From: Chloroflexota bacterium
Lineage (GTDB): Bacteria; Chloroflexota; Anaerolineae; Aggregatilineales; UBA3940
Direction of reading: 5' to 3'
DNA length: 13,525 bases
Assembly (NCBI GenBank): GCA_010092775.1
Contig: JAADYZ010000573.1
Location: 1-13,525, forward strand
Shown here: positions 6,494 through 13,525 of the stretch, one piece after another
How the letters are laid out: each line of letters starts with the position of its first letter
Position numbering within the stretch: position 1 is the stretch's first letter
Translations under genes and position numbers: made by a program
The notes under the pieces: model-generated
What the model was told of the DNA's origin: nothing
Database searches by the model: none
The model's input: only the letters and a program-made list of their open reading frames with translations

Positions 6494-9298
6494 CTATTGA
6501 TTGAATTCCCAGTTAAAGGCATATTCAGTGATCATCGCTTGGTTGACGTTGTGTGCGGTGCGCGACCCTTCCGCTGGGCTGGAACTGCGTCGCCGCCCCA
6601 CGTAGTTGATCGGCACTTTGGTGCCATACAGCCGCCGTAGACGGTAGTTCATAAACTCCCATGCACCCATGTTCTTGGGTTCTTCTTGTGCCCAGACGAT
6701 CTGCTTGACCTTCTTGTAGCGCTTGCGTAGCGTTTCGAAGGCCTCCGCGGCAAATGGATAGAGCTGCTCGACACGCACCAGGGCCACATGAGGATGCTGA
6801 TCACGGAACTCGCTGCCGAGGAGATCATAGTAGAACTTGCCGCTCACAAAGACCAGGCGTGTCACCTCTTTTGGATCGACTCGATCGTCATCAATGATGG
6901 GCTGCCAGCGCCCATTGGCCAGATCATTCAGCGATGATGCCACGTTGGCATTGCGCAGCAGGCTCTTGGGTGACATCACGATGAGGGGCAGCGGATCAGA
7001 TTCGAGCAGGAGCGCTTGTCGACGCAGCAGGTGGAAATACTGTGCGGCGGTGGTGCAGTTTGCCAACCGCAGGTTGATTTTGGCTGCCAACTGGAGGAAG
7101 CGCTCGGGGCGCGCACTTGAGTGGTCTGGGCCAGCGCCTTCGTGGCCATGCGGCAGCAACATCACCAGGGATGGTGTCTGGCCCCACTTCTCACGGGCGG
7201 ACAGCACAAACTCATCAATGATGTTTTGTGCGCCGTTGCTGAAGTCACCGTACTGCGCCTCCCAGATGGTCAGACGGCCCGGCTCCTGCACGTTGTAGCC
7301 AAACTCAAAGGCCAGTACCGCCTCTTCCGATAGAGGGCTGTTGCGCACCTCAAACCCGGCTCTTGCCTGGGAGAAGCGCTGTAAAGGCGCCCACTTCTGC
7401 CCGGTTTCCTTATCGTACAGAACAGCATGGCGATGGCTGAAGGTACCGCGCTCGCTGTCCTGGCCCGTCAAACGGATTGGAATGCCATCCGCCAGGATAC
7501 TGGCAAAAGCCAATTCTTCAGCGGTGGCCCAATCGATGGCCCTGGCATCCGGGTCGTCCAAACCGTCACGTCGTGCTTGGATCGCTTTGCGCAACCGGCT
7601 GTTGTAGAAGGTGAAACCATCCAGTGCGGCTCTCAAGCCCTCATTGATGGCCAATAGATTGTCAGCGACCACAGCAGTGTCGATGGCTTTGGCGGCACCA
7701 GCAGGAGGTTGAGTGGGTTTGGGGTCCACCAGGTGCTCATCTGGCCGCTCAGCCTCGTTGGTTGCTTGCATGGTCTCTTCATAACGAGTGACCAGGGCAT
7801 CTGCGTCTTCCTGAGTCGTCCAGCCGCGGTTGGCGAGTGTGCTCGCCCAGATTTGCCGGGCGGTGGGGTGCTTGCGCACCCGTTCATAGAGCAGGGGCTG
7901 CGTGAAGCCTGGCTCGTCCAACTCGTTGTGCCCGTAGCGCCGATAGCCGACCAGATCGATCAAGAAGTCCTTCTCGAACAACTCTTGATAGGCGAAAGCC
8001 ATCCGTGCGACTTCGATGCAGGCTTCTGGGTCATCTGCGCTGACGTGGACGATGGGCACCTTGAAGCCTTTGGCCAGGTCACTGGCGTAGATTGTGCTCC
8101 GTCCTTCGCTGGGCAGCGTCGTGAAGCCCAACTGATTGTTGGCGATGATGTGAATCGTACCGCCTGTCCAGTAGCCGGGTAGGCGTGATAAGTTGAATGT
8201 CTCAGCGACGATGCCTTGAGCTGGGAAGGCAGCGTCCCCGTGAATCAGGATTTGCATGGTCGTTGCCGGATCAAAGACTGGCTCGCCGGGTAGATTGGCG
8301 TGCGTACCAGCCGCACGGGCCATCCCGACCGCCACCGGGTTGACCGCCTCCAGGTGGCTGGGATTGGGCGGCATGGTGATCAACACATCCGGGTAGATTG
8401 GCTCGTTGCTGCCCAATCGGCGTTGCACGCCTTTGTGATACTTCACATCACCGATGGTCCAACCAATTGCGTCTTGTAGCTCTTGCAGCTTGACCGGGTC
8501 TTTGAAGTCGGCCAGGATTTTTTCATAAGGCTTGTGCATGATGTGCGCAAGCACGTTCAAACGACCGCGATGGGCCATCGCCACCTTGACCGACTTAACA
8601 CCCGTATCGACCGAGGCGTGGACGATCTCGTCCAGCATCGGGACCATCATGTCCAGGCCTTCAATCGAGAAGCGATATTTGGTCGGGAAGCTGCGCTGCA
8701 AGAAGTGCTCAAAAACCTCGACCTGGGTCAGGCGATCGAGGAGGGCCCGACCGACTTCCTCGTCAGTGCGGCTGACCGCAAAGCGCCGCGACTCGATGGC
8801 ATCGCGCAGCCAATTACGCTCTTCTGGGATGCGAATGTGGTCGTTATCAAACCCAATCGATGATGAGTAAATCGCGCGCAATGCTTGGATGGCATCGTAG
8901 GCGCTGTGATGCTGTTCGCCCACTGGGCCGCCAACCAAACTAGCGGGCAAGCTCCTGAGGTCGTCCCAGGTGATGCCGTGTGCTTCTGGGTTCAGTTCCG
9001 GGTCGCCAATGGGGGCTGAGCCAAGCGGATCCAGATGGGCACCGAGGTGGCCAAACAAGCGCACTGCCTGAGCAAAACTGACTGCCCCAACAATCTTGGC
9101 CGTGTCTACCGCTGATGTCGCAGCGATCTCACCCACTAGGGCAGCACCATTGCTGCCGGGAGCTAATTCAGGTGGTGTCCAGTGTTGGAAAAACTGACGT
9201 GTATCCGGGTCAAGAGACTCGGGGGATGTTCGATAGCGTTCGTAGAGTTCAAGTATATAGCCCACATTGGGGCCGTGAAATTCCTCTTGAGAAGACAT
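6494..9298 (-). CDS. sucA: 2-oxoglutarate dehydrogenase E1 component
   Basis: A thiamine diphosphate enzyme that decarboxylates 2-oxoglutarate and succinylates the lipoyl arm of E2, in the TCA cycle. The 934 residues equal the usual E1o length. Order: short N-terminal E2-binding segment (NVGYILELYERYRTSPESLD); the AMAHRGRLNVLAH region (about 240-252); the PNPSHLEAVNPVAVGMARA segment; the thiamine-diphosphate motif HGDAAFPAQGIVAETFNLS (from about 353) with IIANNQLGFTT; the pyrimidine-binding domain with RLTGQDSERGTFSHRHAVL; and the C-terminal domain. I chose the ATG at 9298 because AGGTGG lies 11 bases upstream of it. A GTG at 9313 would add five residues (MASSV) but has no ribosome binding site. 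It is followed by sucB after 18 bases. E3 and the succinyl-CoA synthetase genes are not in the window. Fully intact. Confidence 0.95.
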   Translation of the reverse strand: MSSQEEFHGPNVGYILELYERYRTSPESLDPDTRQFFQHWTPPELAPGSNGAALVGEIAATSAVDTAKIVGAVSFAQAVRLFGHLGAHLDPLGSAPIGDPELNPEAHGITWDDLRSLPASLVGGPVGEQHHSAYDAIQALRAIYSSSIGFDNDHIRIPEERNWLRDAIESRRFAVSRTDEEVGRALLDRLTQVEVFEHFLQRSFPTKYRFSIEGLDMMVPMLDEIVHASVDTGVKSVKVAMAHRGRLNVLAHIMHKPYEKILADFKDPVKLQELQDAIGWTIGDVKYHKGVQRRLGSNEPIYPDVLITMPPNPSHLEAVNPVAVGMARAAGTHANLPGEPVFDPATTMQILIHGDAAFPAQGIVAETFNLSRLPGYWTGGTIHIIANNQLGFTTLPSEGRSTIYASDLAKGFKVPIVHVSADDPEACIEVARMAFAYQELFEKDFLIDLVGYRRYGHNELDEPGFTQPLLYERVRKHPTARQIWASTLANRGWTTQEDADALVTRYEETMQATNEAERPDEHLVDPKPTQPPAGAAKAIDTAVVADNLLAINEGLRAALDGFTFYNSRLRKAIQARRDGLDDPDARAIDWATAEELAFASILADGIPIRLTGQDSERGTFSHRHAVLYDKETGQKWAPLQRFSQARAGFEVRNSPLSEEAVLAFEFGYNVQEPGRLTIWEAQYGDFSNGAQNIIDEFVLSAREKWGQTPSLVMLLPHGHEGAGPDHSSARPERFLQLAAKINLRLANCTTAAQYFHLLRRQALLLESDPLPLIVMSPKSLLRNANVASSLNDLANGRWQPIIDDDRVDPKEVTRLVFVSGKFYYDLLGSEFRDQHPHVALVRVEQLYPFAAEAFETLRKRYKKVKQIVWAQEEPKNMGAWEFMNYRLRRLYGTKVPINYVGRRRSSSPAEGSRTAHNVNQAMITEYAFNWEFNQ

Positions 9299-9343
9299 AA
9301 CAGAGCTAGCCACCTAATTTGTCAGGAGTTAGAAAGCCTCAAT

Positions 9344-9360
9344 CAATCCGTATAGGATTG
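9344..9360. repeat. Inverted repeat upstream of sucA (possible operator)
   Basis: CAATCC (9344-9349) and GGATTG (9355-9360) form a perfect 6-bp inverted repeat around the AT-rich centre GTATA. It lies in the 99-base gap between the end of the ABC operon and sucA, about 46 bases upstream of the sucA start, where a promoter is expected. On the minus strand TACAAT (9357-9362) resembles a -10 hexamer and overlaps one arm, but no good -35 is seen. No U-run follows, so it is more like a protein-binding site than a terminator. Role inferred only. Confidence 0.3.
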
Positions 9361-9397
9361 TAACCCCAGACTATAGGTGGCTTCCAGTAGGTTTTAC

Positions 9398-10678
9398 CTA
9401 TTCGTAGCTGAAGCGGCTTGCACCGATGATGGTGAAGACCAGCCCAATCGCGGTCAGAATGAGCACCGAAGGCAGGACGGTCAGCAGCCCTCCTTGCTCA
9501 AAGATCAGCGCTTGAAAGGCATCCATCGCCCAAGCGACGGGCGAGATTCGCCCAATGACCTGCATAAACTGTGGCGTGATGTCGAGTGGCCACCAAGCTC
9601 CACCGAGCGGCGCAAGGGTCAGGGTGAGCAGCAAACTGATCCCATTGGCTTGGCCTTCGCTCCGGACCAGCGTGGCCAGGGCAAGGGTCAGGCCACAGAT
9701 TGCGAAGACGAAGCCCATCATCACCAACACGAGAGCCAGAACATCACCCCCGAAGGAGATGCCTAACAAGGCAGCCACACCGAACAAAATGCCGTATTGG
9801 ATCATACCTGTGACGAAGCGCGCTGCAATCTTGCCACCGACCAGGTGCCAGCGTGGCGCTGGCGTCATGACAAGCCGTTGGAGCGTCCAGTTCTCACGCT
9901 CCAGGATCAGGGCGGTCATGGCTGGGAAGATGCTAAACATAACGTACATGGTGCTCATCCCGGGGATGGATTGCCCGAAGCCAATCTGGGCGGTACTGAC
10001 CTGGCTGTCTTCGTCGCCCACATCAATCGTCTGCTCAAATGAGACCTGTACGAGGTCTTGTGCCCACAGTTCAGTCGCGACGTCGTAGACATTCTCCTGA
10101 TAGCGCTGGCGTGAGGCATTGTCTGGGAATTCGAAGCCCTCGGCGCTTTCAACGGCATCCGGCGCGACAGCAACCGCCACAAAGGAACCGCTGATTTGCT
10201 GGGTGACGGCTTGGACGGTCTCCAAAATGTGATCGGAAGCTGTCAAGTCGGCGTTGGATCGATAGGTGACTGATACGCTTCGCCCGTCCAATAAGTCGGA
10301 TTCAAATCCATCTGGCACGATGATCAATGCCAGGGAATCGCCGTCAATCAGGCGTTCGCGGGCCAAGTCCTCGTCAAGCGTGTCGCGATTGTCGAGGCGG
10401 CACACATCGTCCTCGTCGTTGTCGATGGGGCACAGGACCAGGTTGCTGTTAGCGGTTCGTAGCTGCGCGGCGAAGGCGGTCGATAGATCGCTTTGATCGC
10501 GGTCAATCCAGTCCACACGCAGACGGGGTGTTTCACTGAAGCCGCCGGTGATGGCTCCGGTGCCTAGGCCAACCACCAGAGCCAGTATTGGAGAAATGAC
10601 AAACATGTTGACCAATTGAGCACGACTCTGGAAGATCAAGCGCAGTTCGGTGCGGGCCACATTGAAGAAGGTTTGCAT
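9398..10678 (-). CDS. ABC-2 type exporter, permease subunit 2
   Basis: A 426-residue membrane subunit. An N-terminal cytoplasmic segment and helix (about 20-45) are followed by a large extracytoplasmic domain (about 46-235), then five hydrophobic segments (about 240-258, 285-307, 312-338, 345-362 and 398-420). The cytoplasmic coupling motif is LERENWTLQRLVMTPAPR (about 259-276), which contacts the ATPase in ABC-2 proteins. The extracytoplasmic domain holds a C83-C93 pair enclosing the acidic DNDEDD, which could be a disulfide-closed loop. The start is the ATG at 10678, one base after the stop of the preceding permease and 9 bases after GGGGAG; an upstream in-frame start would overlap the preceding gene and give a non-family N-terminus. 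It is homologous in layout to the preceding permease; the two probably form a heterodimer. Substrate unknown. Confidence 0.92.
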   Translation of the reverse strand: MQTFFNVARTELRLIFQSRAQLVNMFVISPILALVVGLGTGAITGGFSETPRLRVDWIDRDQSDLSTAFAAQLRTANSNLVLCPIDNDEDDVCRLDNRDTLDEDLARERLIDGDSLALIIVPDGFESDLLDGRSVSVTYRSNADLTASDHILETVQAVTQQISGSFVAVAVAPDAVESAEGFEFPDNASRQRYQENVYDVATELWAQDLVQVSFEQTIDVGDEDSQVSTAQIGFGQSIPGMSTMYVMFSIFPAMTALILERENWTLQRLVMTPAPRWHLVGGKIAARFVTGMIQYGILFGVAALLGISFGGDVLALVLVMMGFVFAICGLTLALATLVRSEGQANGISLLLTLTLAPLGGAWWPLDITPQFMQVIGRISPVAWAMDAFQALIFEQGGLLTVLPSVLILTAIGLVFTIIGASRFSYE

Positions 10679-10679
10679 G

Positions 10680-12053
10680 CTAGATATCTCCCCGCCGGTT
10701 GAAGATGAACAATCCCACTGAGAACATGGCCGCTCCCAGCGCAATCAGAATGAACATGTTGAGCCAGACATCCGTGCGACCGATTGAGAGGCGGTTAAAG
10801 GCGTCAATCGCCCAGTAATTGAGCGTTAGCTGTGGCAGTGGTTGGAGTGCTGCCAATGCCTCGACTGGGAAGAAAGAGCCGCTCAGGGCAGCCATCAGGA
10901 TGATGACGGCAGAACCGATGGTGCCCGCCTGTTCAGGTGTGCGCGCAAACGATGTGAGCAGGGTGCCTAGGCCGCCCGCAGCCAATGAGGCGGCGATCAC
11001 CACCAGGGCGATAATCAGGATGTTGCGACCCCAGATAAACTGAAGCTGCCCGGCGATCAGGCTGCCTACCAGGGTCAAGGCAAGCATCAGCACGATGAGT
11101 TGTAAGAAACAGTTGGTCAGTGTTCCGAGAAGCTTGCCAAACAACACGCTGAAGCGCGGCGTCGGGGTGACGATCAAGCGTTGGATGGTCCCTTGTCGGC
11201 GTTCCTGCAAGATGCTGTTGGCCCCGGCCTGGGCTGTGAACATCATGAAGAAGACGGCGTTGGCTGCGCCGAAGTATACCAGTGGATTGAAGCTGACCGC
11301 ATCGCCGGTGACAGCTTGCCGTTCGATGGAAAGAGGGGTGAAGGCTGGATCAAAGGCGCAGGAAAAGTCTGGCGCGAAGTCCTCATCGGATTGCATGGCT
11401 TGGCCGGAGACTGCGCCCAACTCCGGCTGATCAGCAAAGGTCGAGTCGAGCGCACCGAAGGTGGCGCTGATGCTGATCTGCCCGGTGAGGATTTGGTTGG
11501 TGATACCCTCGGCAACGGCCCGCACGATTTGCCCAGAGATGGGGGCGGCACTACTCGCAAATACTTCGACGGCCACGCTTTCATCGCTGCTGCCGAAGTC
11601 CTCGCCAAAGTGAGCACTGAAATCTTCCGGGATGATAATGGCGGCGGCATAGGTCCCATCGCGGACAAGTGCGCGGGCCTCCTCCGGGTCGTCAAGTTCT
11701 ACCGGCTCTAAGAGCTGCTCCAAGTTGGCAGATTGTTGCGCCGCAGCATCAGCGCCGCCTGTGGCCTCGCAGTTCGCGACAAAGTCTTCCCCGCCCTCGT
11801 CGCTGCCGCCAGGAATAATGATGTCAACATAGACATCGCCGAAGGTCACGCCCTGACTGTTGGGTTGATCCAGGTTGACCAGCGCTAAGGGAATATCTTG
11901 GATGGCGACATCGGGATTCTCTGCCAACCCGCCTAAGCCCAAGCCAATGATCGTTGCTAAAGCCAGCGGTGTCACGATCATCAGAATAAGTAGGTTGCGG
12001 TCGGTGAAGGTCGTGTAGATCTCCCGCCAGGCGATTGTCCAGATCTTCTGCAT
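10680..12053 (-). CDS. ABC-2 type exporter, permease subunit 1
   Basis: A 457-residue membrane subunit with the YbhR/NatB-like layout: first helix at about 21-43, an acidic extracytoplasmic domain (about 44-258), then further helices at about 259-280, 305-335, 342-368, 376-398 and 430-452. The coupling motif QERRQGTIQRLIVTPTPR (283-300) faces the ATPase. The extracytoplasmic domain contains a low-complexity acidic part (SDEGGEDF, residues 84-91) and two cysteines (C95, C232). It ends in a basic FNRRGDI. CAGGAGC precedes the ATG, and the gene begins 14 bases after the ATPase stop. With the ATPase and the second permease it forms a complete exporter. What it exports (drug, ion, lipid or glycan) cannot be told from the sequence. 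Confidence 0.93.
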   Translation of the reverse strand: MQKIWTIAWREIYTTFTDRNLLILMIVTPLALATIIGLGLGGLAENPDVAIQDIPLALVNLDQPNSQGVTFGDVYVDIIIPGGSDEGGEDFVANCEATGGADAAAQQSANLEQLLEPVELDDPEEARALVRDGTYAAAIIIPEDFSAHFGEDFGSSDESVAVEVFASSAAPISGQIVRAVAEGITNQILTGQISISATFGALDSTFADQPELGAVSGQAMQSDEDFAPDFSCAFDPAFTPLSIERQAVTGDAVSFNPLVYFGAANAVFFMMFTAQAGANSILQERRQGTIQRLIVTPTPRFSVLFGKLLGTLTNCFLQLIVLMLALTLVGSLIAGQLQFIWGRNILIIALVVIAASLAAGGLGTLLTSFARTPEQAGTIGSAVIILMAALSGSFFPVEALAALQPLPQLTLNYWAIDAFNRLSIGRTDVWLNMFILIALGAAMFSVGLFIFNRRGDI

Positions 12054-12067
12054 GGGATGCTCCTGGG

Positions 12068-13060
12068 CTAGTCGCGCAAGGCGTGGCCGGTCAGGTTCAA
12101 GAAGACAGCCTCGAGGTCAGGTTCGCGCACCTCGATCGAACTGACATCAATCCAGACGTCGTTAAGTAAGGTGATGACATCCGGCAAGGCTTTGCGTCCG
12201 CGTGTGGCTAGAATGTTGATCTCACCCTGGGCTGCTGCACCATCCACGGCCAGGTTGGCGTAGCTAACGTTGCTGATCCCGTTGATCTCGGATTTCAGGC
12301 GACCAAGCAGTTCTTCGCCGACGATCTGTTCACCGACGTTTAGCACCAGCCGATCCTCTTCGCCCACTTGCTGGGTCAATTCGCCCACGCTGCCGACGGC
12401 GATCAGCTTTCCATGATCGATAATCCCAACTCGGTCGCTTAATTCTTGTGATTCTTCCATCAGATGGGTGGTGTAAAGCACCGCCATCTGATACTCATCG
12501 CGCAGTCGCAGCACCGTATCCAAAATGCGCCGCCGACTTTGGGGGTCCACCCCGACAGTTGGCTCATCCATGTAGACCAATTGCGGACGATGAAGCAGGC
12601 CTACCCCGATGTTCACGCGGCGCTTCATGCCACCCGAGAAGGTCTCGACGCGGTCGTTCTGGCGATCAACAAGGTCGATGAATTCCAATACCTCATCAAC
12701 GCGCTTGACTAGTTCCTGACCTGTGATGTCGTACATCCGACCGAAGAACTCCAGATTCTGCCGGGCCGTCAGGGTTGGATATAGTGCGATCTCCTGGGGG
12801 ATCACACCGAGCAGGGCTTTTGCTTTGAGCGGCTCCTTGGTGATGGAATGCCCGCCGATACTAGCATCGCCTTCGGTAGGGGAGATTAAGCCGCTGATCA
12901 TGGAGATGGTCGTGGTCTTTCCTGCGCCGTTGGGGCCAAGCAAGCTGAAAATCTCGCCTTCGTGGATGTCAAAGCTGACACCTTGGACGGCCTTTACAAT
13001 GTCGCCATCACGGCGTTTGAACTCTTTGACAAGATTCTGGACTTCAAGCATGGTGGGCAT
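12068..13060 (-). CDS. ABC-2 type exporter, ATP-binding subunit
   Basis: A 330-residue cytoplasmic ATPase that powers the two permeases encoded after it. The motifs are all intact: Walker A GPNGAGKT (42-49), Q-loop VIPQE (86-90), signature FSGGM (141-145, an LSGGQ variant normal for this subfamily), Walker B LVYMDEP (161-167) and the H-loop histidine H199 in TTHLMEE. After the nucleotide-binding domain comes a C-terminal extension (about 235-330) ending in SIEVREPDLEAVFLNLTG, the conserved tail of NatA/DrrA/YbhF-type exporters. AAAGGA precedes the ATG at 13060; a second ATG at codon 4 is also possible. It is the first gene of the three-gene operon. Confidence 0.95.
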   Translation of the reverse strand: MPTMLEVQNLVKEFKRRDGDIVKAVQGVSFDIHEGEIFSLLGPNGAGKTTTISMISGLISPTEGDASIGGHSITKEPLKAKALLGVIPQEIALYPTLTARQNLEFFGRMYDITGQELVKRVDEVLEFIDLVDRQNDRVETFSGGMKRRVNIGVGLLHRPQLVYMDEPTVGVDPQSRRRILDTVLRLRDEYQMAVLYTTHLMEESQELSDRVGIIDHGKLIAVGSVGELTQQVGEEDRLVLNVGEQIVGEELLGRLKSEINGISNVSYANLAVDGAAAQGEINILATRGRKALPDVITLLNDVWIDVSSIEVREPDLEAVFLNLTGHALRD

Positions 13061-13117
13061 GGCTGGTCGTCCTTTTGGATGAAGAAAATGGGTTAGGGCA
13101 TCCTGTGGTCCGCGCCC

Positions 13118-13146
13118 ATCTTAACTCTCAGGCCGAATGGAAACAA
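13118..13146 (-). promoter_or_regulatory. Weak promoter candidate for the ABC exporter operon
   Basis: On the minus strand TTGTTT (13141-13146) and TAAGAT (13118-13123) are spaced by exactly 17 bases, in the 94-base gap before the ATPase gene. The hexamers match the consensus at 3 and 4 of 6 positions only. No terminator for the upstream gene is seen in the gap, so read-through is also possible. Confidence 0.3.
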
Positions 13147-13154
13147 GATTGACC

Positions 13155-13525
13155 CTAGTCGATCTCGATAGCGGTGAGGGTGAAGCTGTCGCCACCTTCG
13201 CTGAGCGGGAGCCGATCCAATGTGATGGGATCATAGAGGCCGCTGGTCAAATGGTAGTTGCCAGGTGCCAGCCCGCTAAGCGACAGCGATACCACCTGCC
13301 GGACGATCTCACCGGGAGCCCACCAACTGGTCGGATAAAGGCTGTTTGGTGCTTGATCAACCTGCGCGGCCAGGTTGCCCGATCCATCCAGGAGGTGCAA
13401 AAAGGCCACGTAATCTGCGTCTAGGACCTGCAGGGGCTGCCAGTAAAGCGTAATCGATAAGTCCTCGGCCTGCTGATCCAGCTGATAGCCGAGCAGACGG
13501 AGCTGCTCGTTAAAATCGGCTTCCA
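13155..13525 (-). CDS. C-terminal beta-sandwich domain of a larger protein (5' end outside window)
   Basis: The minus-strand frame is open from the window edge to the TAG at 13155-13157, about 123 residues. A GTG at 13409 could start a short 84-residue protein, but the coding sequence plainly continues upstream (LGYQLDQQAEDLSITLYWQP precedes it in frame), so the gene is cut by the window. The pattern is LGYQL, ITLYWQP, VAFLHLLDGSGNLAAQVDQ, YPTSWWAPGEIV, LAPGNYHLTSGLYDP and LDRLPL. It resembles the C-terminal sandwich domain found at the end of many polytopic GT39-like membrane glycosyltransferases and related proteins of Chloroflexota. No membrane helix or catalytic part is visible here, so the enzyme activity is a guess from family style. 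It runs in the same direction as the ABC operon, 94 bases upstream. Confidence 0.75.
   Translation of the reverse strand, partial: EADFNEQLRLLGYQLDQQAEDLSITLYWQPLQVLDADYVAFLHLLDGSGNLAAQVDQAPNSLYPTSWWAPGEIVRQVVSLSLSGLAPGNYHLTSGLYDPITLDRLPLSEGGDSFTLTAIEID

Noticed and set aside
6837..7298. 153-residue plus-strand open frame
   Set aside because: Antisense to the conserved C-terminal half of sucA; Arg/Ser-rich shadow composition and no family pattern.
7709..8182. 157-residue plus-strand open frame
   Set aside because: It lies wholly inside sucA on the opposite strand, has no recognisable motif, and its composition is that of an antisense shadow of a GC-rich conserved gene.
9299..9313. Longer sucA form starting at GTG 9313
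   Set aside because: Adds only MASSV, has no ribosome binding site upstream, and AGGTGG is better placed for the ATG at 9298. The choice is not certain.
9555..10088. 177-residue plus-strand open frame
   Set aside because: Antisense to the second ABC permease; rich in Arg, Thr and Pro as expected from a reversed membrane-protein gene.
10679..10744. 22-residue N-terminal extension of the second ABC permease
   Set aside because: It would overlap the first permease gene and is not membrane-permease-like; the ATG at 10678 has a good ribosome site and gives the family N-terminus.
11181..11711. 176-residue plus-strand open frame
   Set aside because: Antisense to the outer domain of the first ABC permease, which itself shows clear family motifs; no independent support.
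13155..13409. Complete 84-residue protein starting at GTG 13409
   Set aside because: The same frame stays open to the window edge and encodes earlier strands of the same domain, so the gene is truncated by the window, not small.

Overview
The window looks like chromosomal DNA of a bacterium, most likely a Chloroflexota member of the Anaerolineae type. That placement is an inference from protein style: PAS-GAF sensors paired with single-domain receivers ending in a GEPVW-type tail, a UMF1-like transporter carrying a glycan-binding-style beta-sandwich, a 2-oxoglutarate dehydrogenase E1 with an extended N-terminal region, and a membrane-glycosyltransferase-style C-terminal domain. No rRNA or other marker gene is present to confirm it. 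I see no tRNA, rRNA, CRISPR array, insertion sequence or phage gene, and no gene-free stretch longer than about 190 bases.

Left part, plus strand (1-2315): the 3' end of a polytopic ABC-2-like permease runs in from the left edge. After a 188-base gap come a PAS-GAF sensor protein and a stand-alone CheY/DivK-like receiver, 28 bases apart and surely one operon. The gap holds a 10-bp direct repeat spaced 22 bp, an extended -10 promoter candidate and a leader that can fold. A strong bidirectional terminator (2343-2376) closes this operon and the convergent minus-strand block.

Right part, minus strand (2396-13525), read from right to left: the C-terminal end of a large protein cut by the window edge; a three-gene ABC-2 exporter operon (ATPase, permease, permease, with gaps of 14 and 1 bases); the E1 and E2 genes of the 2-oxoglutarate dehydrogenase complex (sucA, sucB, 18 bases apart); a RibD/DHFR-fold reductase whose start codon is unclear because a terminator-like hairpin sits in its apparent 5' end; and a UMF1-like MFS transporter.

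How the genes work together: sucA and sucB encode two of the three enzymes of one TCA-cycle complex (E3 is not here). The ABC operon encodes a complete heterodimeric exporter of unknown substrate. The PAS-GAF and receiver pair probably form a small signalling module that lacks both its own kinase and its own output domain. The most unusual item is the MFS transporter: about 235 residues, apparently two extra membrane helices bracketing a roughly 180-residue outside-facing beta-sandwich, are inserted in the middle of a normal UMF1 fold. No clear-cut new multi-gene system is visible; the inserted transporter domain and the kinase-less signalling pair are the best leads.
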